Below are positions 1-13,501 of a DNA stretch of 64,000 nucleotides, piece by piece; within the stretch, counting starts at the first letter, position 1, and each line of letters opens with the position of its first letter. The notes beneath the pieces were generated by a model, which was given only the letters and a program-made list of their open reading frames with translations, ran no database searches and was not told the DNA's origin. A program made the position numbers and the translations under genes. Origin of the DNA: Vitis vinifera (lineage: Eukaryota; Streptophyta; Magnoliopsida; Vitales; Vitaceae); the NCBI RefSeq assembly GCF_030704535.1, contig NC_081821.1, positions 7,703,001 to 7,767,000 on the forward strand, given 5' to 3'.

Positions 1-478
1 ATTTTTTATTTTTTCATTTTGCTGAGATTTTCATTGAAAAGTCATGGTGGTGTGGACATCTCCACTGAATTTCACAAAAGGGTTCGACCCCAAAACCCTT
101 CAAAACTTGGCACACGTGAAAAGAATGGACATGGTCCAACACCATCTTTGTTATTCTAAGGTTTCAAATACGTTTTATGGATGAGTTTGAGTTGTGCATG
201 AACATGAACCTGCTGACCCAAAAATCAAGTGAGTTGGATTTTTTGACCAATAGATCGGGGAACCCTTTGATTGTGGGTCTTAATCCTGCACACGTGAATC
301 CATATCTAATCTTTCCTGCTGGTTTCATTGTCAGGTTCCTACAAGATTTCATGCCAAATTAGCCATTTATTTCAACACAAATCGCTGAAATTTAAAGTTA
401 TTTCAGATAAACCCATAATTTATTTCAGCACAAACTTACCTTAGGCAGACATGTAATACAATTAATTTTTGTTATGAA

Positions 479-945
479 GGGATGGTTGGTAAAATTTAAT
501 GCTTATTATTTAATAATTTAAATTTATTTTAAGTTAAATTATATTTAAATTATTAATTTAAAACTTATTCCTTAATTCTTATTTTAAATATTAATGTTGA
601 TTGATAAAATTAACTTAAAAACTATTTTAAATCATCAAATTAACATATTTATTCTTATAAACTTTAATTAGAACAAAGGAGATCCAGTAATACTGGAAGT
701 AGTGAAATAGCAAAGAAGATCATGAAATTGCAAAGGAGATCGTGGAGGTAAGTATAATAAATAAGGGTAAAAAGGTAAAATGGAAATATGAACTTAAGAA
801 AAAATTAATCAATTTACCTATTATTTAAAGTTGTTTTTAAATTATAACATTAAGTTATTTTATTAAGCATATTTAATTTACATAATAACTTGAATTAAGT
901 TATTAAGTCATTTTAAATTATTAAGTTAGTTTATCAAATATTCAC
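479..945. repeat. MITE-like element, family 1, copy 1
   Basis: The left end reads GGGATGGTTGGTAAAATTTA and the right end reads AGTTTATCAAATATTCACTT, which form imperfect terminal inverted repeats of the GGGTGTTTGGTAAA type. The interior is AT-rich and non-coding. A second copy at 3746-4454 shares the ends and much of the interior, including a GGAGATC...GGAAGTAGTGAA-like core. Copy 2 is longer by about 240 bp. No transposase is present, so it is non-autonomous. The superfamily is not certain. Confidence 0.6.
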
Positions 946-1973
946 TTAATTTTTTGTTAAATATTTATATTTATATTTTTCTTTTTAAAAAATATTATTT
1001 TAAAATAACTATTTAAAAAATAAATATAAAAATATGACTTTTTCTTTTATCGTTTTTTTACTTTTATACTTAACTCATCTTTTTACATTAAACTTGTTTC
1101 TTACATGAAATTATAAAGTATGATACTTTTAAAATTATTTTTCATATAACGAATTTTCAAAAATTATTTTTGTACAACTTTCAGAAGCCCTTGAGAATTG
1201 GGTACAATTTTCAAAAGCTCAATAAGTTTTCTTGGGCAACTTAGTGGTTAGCAGTATTAACTAAAGTTTGACTAAGTATAGGGTTTCTTGGGTGATGATT
1301 CAAAGAACTAAATGCATTGTGTAGCGGCATCTTTATGTTAGAAAAAGTTGACATAATTTCACATCAACATTAATTTAATTAATGATTTCTCTGGCTCTAT
1401 GTTGGGTCAATTTTAGCCCAACTGTCACGCCCCATGAGTCCTCTATTAAATACAACATAAGAAAATTCGAAACCTTGGGCTTAGGATGCTATGGACCAAC
1501 AACATGTAGCAAATTTAGACTTTACTTTCAATAATTTTTATTACGAAACAATCAATGTATGATTCAATTATAAGATTTATATACGACATTGGCCCACATA
1601 CAAATTAGGGAGAGAGATGCCAAATGGAAAACATGCAAATTGTCAGGTGGTGTGAGTTGACCATAACCAAGATTCGATATCATGTTGAATTACCACTCTC
1701 CGTAAAATCAAGTTTTGATACTATGTTGAATTTTTAATTTTCCTAAATGGTTAAGCTTGCAAAATTTGAACTTAATATGCATACCATGCTTCTTAAGAGT
1801 ATTTTCTATATATATAAAAAAAAAGGTATTTTTTTAAATTACGAATATAAATCAATTTAAGATGGCTATTTAGAATTTAAATATAATTAATTTTTTTTTA
1901 TGCCAACGGAATATTTGAAAATAAGATTTAATTTTTAAAAACAAATAAATAGAACCTAAATCAAAACATTTAG

Positions 1974-2249
1974 ACTATGTTTGATTCCTGAAAAATTTGA
2001 AGAAAAGAAAATACAAAAAAAAAAAATTAAAGCTTAATAAATTATTTTTATTTGATACTTCAAACTCATTTTACTTATTTTAACTTATAAATATAAAGAT
2101 TAAATAATTTTAAAATATATAAGTTTATAATTAATTTTAATCAAAATTTATTTTCTTTATTATTTTTTATAATATAACTAAATATAACTAAATTATGTTT
2201 TTTAATAATTTTTTCTTTTCTTAATATTTTATCAGGAATCAAACATAAT
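1974..2249. repeat. MITE-like element, family 2, copy 1
   Basis: The ends ACTATGTTTGATTCCTG and CAGGAATCAAACATAAT are near-perfect inverted repeats of each other. The element is about 275 bp, AT-rich and non-coding. A related copy at 35191-35489 has the same type of ends (TATGTTTGGTTCTC / GAGAACCAAATATAA). The ends and size resemble hAT-type MITEs, but the target-site duplication is not clear here. Confidence 0.6.
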
Positions 2250-3745
2250 TTGAATTTTTAATAATTCAATATTAGGATAATCATCTACCGAACTAGACAA
2301 ATGAAGGGTCTTATCACGATGAAAAGACACTAAAAATAAAATAATTACAATTAAGGTCAATTCTACTGTCCATTTAAAACAATAGTAATTAAAGAATATT
2401 TTGCTTAATCTTATCATAAGTAGTTGAAAGCAAATCGGATAAAGATTCTTAGACATGAAGGAACTAAGCTTGCCTGTAATTTTCTAAGAACATATATTCT
2501 TGTAAATAAATTCACTGATCTGACGTCCCAATGACTTTCATATTTGAATTTTGGACCCACAAACTTTTGCTTATTTGCAACTTTTTTATTTTTATAAAAT
2601 TTAATGACATATTTAACCCTCTTTTGCTTGGAATTTGGAACTCTTAGAATTAGATTAAATTAGTGTAATTGAAAAAGGTTTAATATTTAATTAGTAAAGT
2701 CATTGTCAGTTTGTGAAAGGACCACCAAGTTTGATTAGTGTAATGGTTGACAATAGACCCCTAAAATTGACTCTAATTTTATTAATGCTAAGAAGGGTGT
2801 AGGATTGGCTACACGTGTCCTGCATGTTGGTCTAAAAATAACCAAAACTTTAAAAAAAGAAAAATATCTTTTCCTTTTTCTTTTTCTTCTTTTTCTTCTT
2901 TTTAGATAAAGAAAATGTTAACGAACGATAATGTCGAATAGTTTTTTCTCGTTCTTTAATTATCTTATTTTCTAAATAAATAAAATAAAATTTCTCTCTT
3001 CTGTTTATTATATAATAACACTCATTAAATTTTTTTACGTCATGATAATTGTTTTTTAAAATGGTTTTTTGCTTTTCAAAACCAAAAAATAATAACAAAA
3101 TATGTTTTGTTTTCTTAAAAACAAAAGATAATATATTTTGGAAAACATTTTTTAGTTGGCAAAATAATACATATAAAACACAATTAAAAATTTTAAAAAT
3201 AGATTAAAAAAATTTATATATATATATATATAAAAGGCATTTCACATTATCAACCCATTTTAAAAATAGTTTTAAAAAACTATTATTTAGAATTAATTCT
3301 GAATACACTTCCCAAACAAGCCCATAGGTTTAGACGCCTTCATTAACAATATTTTTTAAAATAAACTAATGAAAGAGGAAAAGGGACAAGGCTCCGTGGA
3401 GGAAAACATCCCTTTCTTTTGACCCGTTATTGTCCACTAGTACAATATGCGTACACTATTCAATCTCATACACCACTTTTTCTTGAATTTTGTGTTGATT
3501 TTTTTTGTGGGAGGGGGACAGGGGGCATTATTCTTGTTTTATTTGCTTACATTTGTGATTTTTTTTTTGTTACATTCGTAAGGACTTTTCTTCTTGGTAG
3601 TTGGGGTGGAGGGTGTGGGTGGTTTAATGCTAAATCTATATGATCTTAGAAATTGACATTTATAAATATCATAGTCATATCATATTGCCATCTTTCATAT
3701 CTTCGGAGTCATTAATTTTATTCGTCCCTTTACGATATAGGTAAC

Positions 3746-4454
3746 GGGTTATTTGATAAAACTTAATATTATTACTTAATAACTTAAGTTAATTTTAAAT
3801 TAAATTATACTTAAATTATTAATTTAAAATATATTATTTAATTCTTACTTTAAGTATTAATGTTGTTTGATAAAATTAATTTGAAATTTATTACAAATCA
3901 TTTTTATCCTTATAAATTATAATTAAGATAAAAGAGATCAAGTAATAATGGAAGTTGTGAAGTAGTGAAAGGGGCTCAATGGAAAGAGGATTGTACCATG
4001 AGAGAAGCAAGGAGGTGAACCTCTCTTTTTTTAAAATATACAATATGAATTCTGACAATGCAATGTAGTTGGACTCTCATGTCGATCCGAATGAATCATC
4101 TTTTTAACAGAGGTAATGTCTGCTAAGTAAAAGAATAACAAGTTACAAATTTTGTCTTGAAAGGAATTTGTCCATTTTTTGGGGTCTCAAAATGGCGTGG
4201 AAATACATAAGAATTCTTGAATGGAAATGGAAAAGATATGTTAACTCCAGTATGAAAATAATTAAGATAAACGATGATAAAAAAGTAAAATGAAGATATA
4301 GACTTAAAAATAAGTTTTTATTTTTTATTACTTGTTGTTTTTAACTTTAAATCATATCATTAAGTTATTTTATCAAACATACTTAATTTATTTAAGGACT
4401 TAAATCAAGTTATTAAATCGCTTTAAATTATTAAATTAGTTTACCAAACACCCA
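3746..4454. repeat. MITE-like element, family 1, copy 2
   Basis: It starts GGGTTATTTGATAAAACTTA and ends TAGTTTACCAAACACCCAC, so the terminal inverted repeats are better kept on the right. The outer roughly 200 bp on each side match copy 1 (479-945). The middle, about 3950-4240, contains extra sequence absent from copy 1, either an insertion here or a deletion in copy 1. Confidence 0.6.
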
Positions 4455-6970
4455 CTAAATATATTTAGAATGTATTCAATAGTAATTTTAGGAAATGTTT
4501 TAATTTTTATAACACTTATAAATTTTAATTTTTCAAATATTAAAAATGATAAAAAAAATACTTTTTAAAATCACTCTCAAACAAACTCTTCATCTTCAAT
4601 GATTTGAAATTTTATTAAATACATTTTTTTTTAACAAGATAAGTAGCCGGTGAAATTAATCTTTTTATTTTTCTCTCAAGATAATAATGTAACCATAGAT
4701 TTAATAAAAATTCAAATGAAAGTATAATGGAAATTTAATGAGAAAAAAAGAACAAAATGTTTCTATTTTCAATGTATAGAAAAACATAGGTTAGAATTTC
4801 CTTGGCAACACTTTTATTATTAACAAATCAACAATAGATAATAAAAATAGAAATGCATGACATTACACCCACAGACAAAGAATAAAGGGCTTTTGTAATG
4901 ATTTTAAAATGAGGTGTTGACCAAATTGGCCAAGGCTCCTTTGATTGGCATCTTGGACTCTCTTTTAATTCTTTTTACTTTATGTAGACACGTGGCATCT
5001 TGTACCCAAAATCCAAGGCCGGCAGGCCCCACTCTTTAAAATTGGTTGAATTACGCCTTTACCTTGTTGTACGGAACAACTACCCATTCCCATATAACTT
5101 CTTGTATTTTCCATTTTTGTCGGTGTTTTGGGTTTCAACTTTCAATTCAAAGTATTTGACCCTCCAGCCAATCAAGAATTGTTATTTCAAAATTTAATTT
5201 TTTTTTCCAATAGGAAGATTATTACATAGATTTTTGGGAAAAAAAATTTAAATAGTTAAACTAAAAAGATAATTATAAATATTAAATTTTAAACGATAAA
5301 AATCATATCTGATATAGAGTGAACGTTTTTACCATCTTTTTTATTTTAAATCTATTGAAGTATGATTAAGTTTTTATTAATTTAAAGAATAATTAGAAGG
5401 AATAATTTGAGTTTGACCTTTTATTAAAAAAGTAAAAAGTTTTCAAAAACATAAAAATAGTAAATCTTGGGCAAGGCTTTGTTCATCTCAAATTATCCTC
5501 GATCATCATTATTTAAATAATTTATTCTCAGTTACTCAACAACCTCTTCTTTGAGAGGAGGATTACGTAGATGGAACTTATGATATTTCGTTTTGACATT
5601 AATTCTTAAATTGAATTTTAACTATTTCATTTGAAAATTAATTAGCATTTAATAAGGATAGATTAAATTTTTTATGATACTCAACCGTCTAATAACTCAT
5701 TCTCGATTTAATAAATATTTTCTTTTGAATAATAATACAAGTAATATGTGGAGTTACTTTCTCATCTATTGAATATGATAAGGATATCAAATAAGAGCTT
5801 CAAATAATTTTATTTTAATATATTGGAAAAGAAAAAGGAGAATGAATGGATAATAAAGGGCACCATGTCAAAAATGAAAAAATGTGTGCACGTGAAGTTG
5901 GTAATAATTTTCAAAAAGTGCAATTGGAGTTGTGTACGTTCCAATAAAGAAAGGGAACCTGATCCTATGCCATGTCATGGGGCAGCTTGGGAATTTACAT
6001 TTTTTTTTTTTTCATTTTAAAATCCCAAAGTGAAAGAATGTTTCCATGTCATTGGTTCTTTCACAAGCAACCTTGAAATTCTCAAACACTTTAAAAATTA
6101 AGAACATGGCAGAACGAGAATCCATGTTGGGAATGGAGATTTGATCTATTTCGAATCCGATGATTGAGCATTTATTATTCCAGGGTCCAAGGTTTCTTGG
6201 ACTTAGGATTAGGAATCAGGATAGACAATTATCTTCTCATCAGGTATTTTTCTATTTTTATTTTTTAAAATTTATTTTCTAATGAAATATCACATCCATG
6301 AATGAAAACTATAGGATCCGATCAAACCCGATCAAACCATAATAGGAACTCTTATGAAGATGATATTAATCGACTACTTGTATCCATATCGACTTGAGCC
6401 TCGGGGTGGGAGACTGGACCGGAGGTTGCATTCTATATGATAATTTCCTAAGGTCAATGTACCCAACCACCAAGAAACAACGGACTGAAACTGATTTTTT
6501 TTTTGGACAATTGAAATGACTGGTAAATATAAGTCTAGATTCTAGAAGAGCCCAAAATGAGCTTGACGTGAAAGCATAAACTCAATTGCCTTGTGCCTTC
6601 TTGTTCTTAGAGTCAAAAGCCAAGCCGCTATTCTTGAACCGGTCAACATGGGCGGCTCGACCGCCCCCTCTCTCCCCTTCTTCGTCCCACTTTTGCATTT
6701 GCCGTGGACCAAACTACAATACTATATTCATCAAAAGGAAAAATGAGCCCTAAACAGCCCATTATTTCTAATTTAGTCGGTTTACTCCCACCATTAAAAA
6801 ACAACACAAATTTTAACAAAAGACAATATAGATTTCCAAGCTTGGTTTTTGGTCCATCTGCAAGCAACAGTGCTCCAACCACATTTGAATATACCTCCAA
6901 TTTCTGCACTTTGATCATGTTTTAATTTCATGATTCTTGTAAATTTGCAAAGAAGAAGAAGAAGCTGATC

Positions 6971-9900
6971 ATGCGGGACGAGGAAACTGATATCCGGGTT
7001 GTCGGGTTAATGATTTCCCTAGTCTTGATCACAGGTGATGATTTAATTTTGAGTTTGTGTCGTGTTTCTTGACAGAATTATTATGAAAATATGAGTTTTG
7101 AGCATTTCGAGAGGATGATTGTTGTTAGACTTGTGTTTCAGGCAGAATTGTGGCTGGAGATTCTCTGGAGACTGACAGAGAAGTTCTGCTGAGTCTGAAA
7201 AAATTTCTAGAGGATAACAATCAAGTGAATCGAGGGCGATACCAGGAGTGGAATTTAAGTAGTTGGAATCCATGTGATTGGCCTGGAATTTTGTGCAGCA
7301 ATGATGGGAGGGTGATCAGTGTCAACCTTTCAGATAATAGTATTTCAGGTGAAATTTTCCACAACTTCTCCGCATTGACAAAGCTTTCTCATCTTGATTT
7401 GTCGAAAAACACTCTGGGTGGCCGGATTCCGGCGGACCTGAGGCGGTGTGAAAGCCTTGTATATCTCAACCTGTCGCACAATATCATTAATGATGAACTG
7501 AACTTGACGGGGTTGAAGAGTTTGGAGGTTCTTGATCTGTCTATCAATAGGATTGGTGGCGAAATTCAGTTGACTTTTCCAGCAGTTTGTGACAGATTGG
7601 TTCTTGCAAACATTTCTGAGAATAATTTCACTGGGAGCATCGACAATTGCTTCGACGAGTGCAAGAGTTTGAAGTATCTGGATTTGAGCTCCAACAATTT
7701 CAGTGGGGAGATATGGCAGGGGTTCGCAAGGCTTCAGCAGTTTTCGGCGTCGGAAAACAGGTTTGGTGGGGTGGTTTCACCCTCCATTTTTGGTGGGGTT
7801 TGTGCACTGGGCCTGCTGGAATTGTCGAAGAACAGTTTCGGGGGAGAGGTTCCGGGAGAGATTGCCAATTGCACAAGCCTGCGCATTTTAAATCTGTGGG
7901 GAAACCATTTCACAGGGCCAATTCCCCCAGAACTGGGATCACTTTCGAGTCTTGAGGGTTTGTTCTTGGGGAACAACAATTTTTCAAGGCAGGTTCCAGA
8001 GTCCCTACTGAATTTGAGTAGCTTGGCATTTTTGGATCTGAGCAAGAACAATTTTGGGGGAGAGATTCAGGAAATTTTTGGGAAATTCAAGCAGGTCAGG
8101 TTTCTTGTATTGCATACTAATTCATACACTGGGGGTATATATTCATCTGGAATTCTCAAGTTATCCAATATTTCCCGATTGGACTTGAGCTTCAACAATT
8201 TCTCAGGTCCATTACCGGTTGAGCTCTCAGAAATGCCGAGTTTGGAGTTCTTGATTCTAGCCCACAATCAGTTTTCTGGAAGCATACCACCAGAATTTGG
8301 AAACATCCGGCGCCTACAAGCCCTGGATCTCTCCTTCAATAGCCTAAACGGTTCAATACCCAGTACTATTGGAAAGTTGAACTCTCTCTTGTGGTTAATG
8401 CTGGCAAACAATAGGTTTTCTGGGGAAATTCCTCCTGAGATAGGAAATTGCACTAGTTTATTGTGGTTAAACCTGGCCAACAACCAATTTTCTGGGAAAA
8501 TTCCTCCGGAGTTGACAACTATTGGGAGAAATCCATTCCCAACCTTTGAAATGAATAGAAAAAACAGGGGAATCCCTGCTGGTTCAGGTGAGTGCCAAGT
8601 GATGATGAGGTGGATTCCAGCAAATTATCCTCCATTCAGTTTTGCGTATACACTCCTCACAAGAAGGAGCTGTAGAAGCTTATGGGATAATTTGCTTAAA
8701 GGGCATGGCCTTTTCCCAATGTGCCTTACTGGTTCTAAGGTGCGGACACTTCAAATTTCGGGTTACGTTCAGATCAGTGGGAATCAGTTTTCAGGTGAGG
8801 TCCCTCCAGAAATAAGGAATATGCAGAACTTTAGTCTCATCCAGATGGCTGCCAATAAGTTCTATGGAAAACTTCCTCCTGCGATAGGGCAATTGCCAGT
8901 TGTAGTCCTAAACTTGTCCGAGAACAATTTTTCAGGTGAAATTCCCATGGAAATCGGCAATCTTGGGTGCTTACAAAATCTGGATTTGTCATCCAATAAC
9001 TTCTCTGGTACATTTCCAACCAGCCTCAACAACTTGAGTGAGTTGAACAAGTTCAACATATCATACAATCCATTGATCTCAGGTGTAATCCCATCGACTG
9101 GGCAATTGGCAACTTTTGAGAAAGAGTCCTTCCTTGGTGACCCACTATTGGTACTTCCACCCTTCATTGGCAACCCCTCAAATCACCCTCCGCCCACTGC
9201 GAAATCGGATGGGAAGCCAAAACAAAAATTTACTTCAGCTTTTGTGTTTTTAACTCTAACAGTGGCTTTCATCATGTGTGGACTTGTGTCACTTCTAGTC
9301 TGCGTTCTTTTGAAAAACCCAGTTGATTCATCAGGATATCTATTAGATGATTCCAAGTATAGACACGATTTTGCATCAAGTTCCGAAGTTTCATCACCAT
9401 GGTTGTCAGGTGCTGTGAAGGTCATCCGTCTGGACAAAACAGCGTTCACATATGCTGATATTTTGATGGCCACATGTAACTTTTCGGACAGTAGAATTAT
9501 TGGGAAAGGTGGATTTGGCACAGTGTACAGAGGGGTTCTGCCTGATGGAAGGGAAGTAGCTGTGAAGAAGCTACAAAGGGATGGCATTGAAGGGGAAAAG
9601 GAGTTCCGGGCTGAAATGGAGGTCCTAAGTGGAAATGGCCTTGGTTGGCCTCATCCCAACCTTGTAACACTCTATGGGTGGTGCCTTAATGGATCAGAAA
9701 AATTGCTGGTATATGAGTACATGGAAGGAGGGAGCTTGGAGGATCTGATTTCAGATCGGATGAGACTAACATGGAGGCGGCGTCTTGATGTAGCAATTGA
9801 TGTGGCACGGGCACTAGTCTTTCTGCACCATGAGTGCTTCACTGCTATTGTTCATCGGGATGTCAAGGCCAGCAATGTTTTGCTAGACAGGAATGGGAAG

Positions 9901-10383
9901 GCCCGGGTCACTGATTTTGGTCTAGCTAGAGTTGTTGATGATGGGAATAGCCATGTCTCGACGATGGTGGCCGGGACAGTTGGTTATGTTGCACCTGAAT
10001 ATGGACAGACAGGGCAAGCCACTACAAAAGGCGATGTGTACAGTTTTGGGGTGCTGTCAATGGAGCTAGCTACTGGGAGACATGCCCTGGATGGGGGGGA
10101 AGAGTGCTTGGTGGAGTGGGCGAGACGGGTCATGGGAAATGGGAGGCAAGGGCTGAGTAGAGCAGTGATACCGGTCGTGATGTTGGGATCTGGGCTGGCT
10201 GAGGGGGCGGAGGAGATGCGTGAGCTGCTTCGAATTGGGATAAAATGCACAGCGGAGTCACCACAGGCAAGGCCTAATATGAAGGAGGTGCTAGCTATGC
10301 TGATCACGATTTTGAGCACCCAACAGGATTTCAGTTATGGGTCCTCTCCTCCTAGTTCTGAAATGTCTGGATTGGAGACTTGA
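6971..10383 (+). CDS. LRR receptor-like serine/threonine kinase (At1g74360/NILR1-like)
   Basis: Predicted plasma-membrane receptor kinase of 1101 residues. Exon 1 is 6971-7034 and exon 2 is 7142-10383, with a 107-bp GT..AG intron and a codon split after its first base. The long uninterrupted frame begins at a GTG (7150), which is not a plant start. The ATG at 6971 adds a hydrophobic signal peptide (about residues 9-22). The rest is an LRR N-cap with paired cysteines, about 20 LRRs, a non-LRR island (about residues 480-565) before the last LRRs, one transmembrane helix (about 720-745) and a kinase domain. The kinase has GKGGFG (810-815), ATP lysine near 830, HRDVKASN (Asp 928), DFG (946-948) and APE, so it should be active. 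The island and the GDSLETDREVLLSLK start fit the At1g74360 subfamily, whose Arabidopsis member NILR1 is reported in nematode immunity. Orthology is inferred. Confidence 0.93.
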
Positions 10384-13300
10384 GAAGGTGTTCATGGTTC
10401 CTTGATTTTCATATGGTTTTACGTACACGTCTAATATATCTGTAAAGATTTCCTTGCTTTGATTCTTCTTGTACATACGCATTCATCATTTGTTGTTATG
10501 AAGAAGAATTTACTCAATTTTGATCACAAACTCTGTCCAATTCTGTTAGATTTTTACAAGTTTTTCTGGGTGTTAGAGAACCGTTTGAATCCAAGGACAT
10601 TTAATTTTAAGCTACCTGATGCTTTGTTGGAGAGTTTGCTGAGGTTTGGCAAAGGTCGCCCATGCGTGCTTCTGTCAAACACAAGGTTGTAACTCTCTTT
10701 CACTTTCATTCCTCCTTTTTCTGGATTGAGATCAGGACCTGTTAGACTGTTGGCTGTGGCATGGTCTAACCAAAATTGGCCCTTTCTGAACTGCCTTCAA
10801 CTTAAATGCAGCAGTTGTGGGGATACCAAGAATATTGGTGGACCCACAATTTGAGCTCAACCCACAATTTTGGTGGTCCAACAATGGTTCCAATCTGAGG
10901 AATTAAAGCCAAACCAAATGTAGTGTGTGGGGCTTCACCCACACCCACCCAAGAGTCAAGACAACCCCTGCTTAACCTATCTTCAAGGATAAGTGGCTTG
11001 ATTGATTAGTAATTGTAACCAATTACCAGTCACAAAAACGTTTTTTTGTAGATGCTTTTTATTCAATACCTGCAATTATCATTTGCTTCCCTTTTACTCT
11101 TCAATTGTTCAAGCTTGTGTCATAAGCATGAGCATTTTCTGCAATATTCAAGGGGATTGCAGATACATTTATATTCTTTAATTTTGTGAAGTAATTTGAC
11201 TGAGACATTTCCTCATATAATTGCTCTGCAATATATAATGGCTTGACCGACTTTTAAGAAATGGATGTGGTCCTGTGGATGTGTGCCCTAGTTGCCAGTC
11301 GCACAAGGAACAAGGACCAAAGAGAAGAAGCCAACACTGAACCTTCCAGAATATCACACCAAATAAATATGAATAATTATTTAAAAAAAATAAAAAGGCA
11401 TTCCAGTAGTTGGGAGTCGGGACGTACCGAATCACAGCTCCCGTGCCATGGTTGCCGGAAAGAAGTATGGGCCAATCGAAATGACAATAATGCCCCTGAA
11501 GTCCCATTCTATTCACCAAAAACACCTTCGTCCCAACTGCCATTTCCCATTTATCCATTGCTCTCACCTTCAGACCCTCAAGGTGAGAGAGCAGCACAGC
11601 AGAACTTCATGGCATTCTAGTTTCTTCATCACTGTGTAACTTTCCAAGATTCCCCCCCTTTTTTCTTCTATCATTTTTTCTATGACTTTGTTTTCTTGGG
11701 AAAGTGAGCTTTATTATAAGCATCAGAGCCTCTGTATGAATAATCATATTTTTCGTTTCAGTTTTGGGAGCTGTTTAGCATTTTTATAGACATCATTTTC
11801 ATAAAAAATAAGTGGATAAATGGGTTTGATTATATGAAAATTGTTGAATTTGTGGAGTTATACTGTTGCTGTGTTACAGCTGTTGAAAATTGTTGAATTT
11901 GTTGAATTTTTATAGCATCTTGGTCAAGTTTTGGAGTGTTCTGCAGTGGCCTAGCCAAAATGTATGGTGGTGGATTTGGGTTTGGTTAGGTTTTTGTTTT
12001 TTTACAGCTGGAAGGGGGAAAATGAACTAAAATGGTTGAACCCATAAGTTTTGTTCAAATTTGCCTTGCTCTTTTCCTTCATTTCTCAGAAATTTCCCAG
12101 AAAAGGAGCATGTATCTTTATTATGTTCTGGATCAGATGTTTTTACTGGGTTGTTTTTGAATTTTTGTTTTTAGTGACTGCTAGGCAATTTCCTTTTGCT
12201 TTCCTCTAATTTCCTGGAATTTGTTTTCCCTAGGAAATATGATTTGTTTATGTATATTTCTAGAATATTTTATTGTTTATGTATATTTTTCATCTTCACT
12301 GAAAGCATGACAATTTTGCTTCAAGACTTCACACCTTTCCTTAGTCCATGAATCTGAGCTTTCCTATACTGACTGATTAGTTTATACATCTACTATATCA
12401 GATAATTGCTGTGATGTGTTTGGTTTAAATATCTTCTATACAATTTATTTTTAAGGGCTTATGTGCACTATGCACATTGCAAGACACAGTTCCAATCCTC
12501 TCAGCTTCCTAGTTAATTATTCTGATTAGAAAATGATTGTAATTCATCCTTGAGGTAGGATTACCGATCAAAAAAATTCTAAAAAAAAAATCATCCTTGA
12601 GATAGGAGGCCAAATAGCTTTACTAATGTCTATTTGTTATTTGGAAACTATGATAATTCAATCAAATATTGATTCTTGTTGTCATTTGATTGAGTAAACT
12701 TGAAAAGAGGAACAATTTCAACTACAATCTTTGTGGTCATAATCTCAAAGTGGACCTAGTCCTCCACACAGAGGGTATGCTTTGCAATGAAGTTAGTACC
12801 TTCCCATACTCTACTTCTAAAGATGAAGATTCTCTTTAGAAATCATTGTTAAAAATAGTTTTTCTGTTTTTAAATAGAAAATAGTTTCCCAACTTACAAA
12901 ACATTTTTTACTATTTTTTGATTGAAAACAGTTTTTGAGAATTTGTTCTGAAAACGAATTATTTTTTGGAACAAATTTGAGGTGTTTTTTTAAGAGTGTT
13001 TGAGAAATAATTGAAAATATGGCATGTATCATTTTCTTTTGAGAATACCATATGCTTGCACACTGTGTATTATTCATTAGAGGGATGAATATCTTATCTC
13101 CTCTGTTTTGGGTTTTATCCATTTAAATCAATTATGGTTGTAGAGATTCATTTACCGTGTTCAGATAATTTTAGTTTTTAGCATGAAAGCCAACTTTTAT
13201 GATCAAGAGCATTAGTATTTCTAACTAGAAATTCTTCCTAGCCTCTTTTCGTTAGTGCAATGAAATTTTCAATTGTTATTTTTTGTTTTGTTTTCTTCTC

Positions 13301-13501
13301 TTTTTCAGAATTCCAAATATTCTTGTTGCAAGTATTGGAACTATTCTTATAAAAATCATAGTGCCTTGTCCCCATGGTTAACATGTTTGTGAGACTTTTT
13401 TTTCTTTAGCATCAACTTTAAGGTTATTTTGTGCTTTGATTATGTTTAATATATTGTTTGCAGTTGAAAGGATCTCAGAAGAAGTAACTGAAAAAAAAAG
13501 A
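10384..13501. other. 3' flank of the receptor kinase, then leader region of zinc-finger gene A
   Basis: No credible protein-coding gene is seen. 10384-10700 should be the receptor kinase 3' UTR and terminator region. A possible noncoding first exon of the zinc-finger gene ends at a CTCAAG|GTGAGAG donor (11582/11583). A matching acceptor lies at TTTGCAG (13464), 37 bases before the start codon. The first exon is tentative, because the same donor was not found at the equivalent place in copy B. Confidence 0.45.

Larger units (their letters stand above)
1..6970. other. AT-rich intergenic region upstream of the receptor kinase
   Basis: No coding region could be supported in this stretch. Open frames are short, low in complexity and unlike any family I know. 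It holds long A/T tracts, a (TA)n run near 3217-3231 and three MITE-like elements listed separately. The last 300 bases before 6971 should contain the promoter and 5' leader of the receptor kinase, but I could not assign a convincing TATA box or transcription start. Confidence 0.7.

Noticed and set aside
2850-3098. Minus-strand frame ending in a poly-lysine run
   Set aside because: It arises from CTTTTT-type low-complexity sequence, with no supporting features.
7647-9587. Several 60-134 residue frames on both strands within the receptor kinase
   Set aside because: Shadow frames of the LRR and kinase coding sequence.
11261-11620. 119-residue plus-strand frame before zinc-finger gene A
   Set aside because: It overlaps the probable promoter and noncoding leader. 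The frame is not maintained in duplicate unit B, and its composition is not protein-like.
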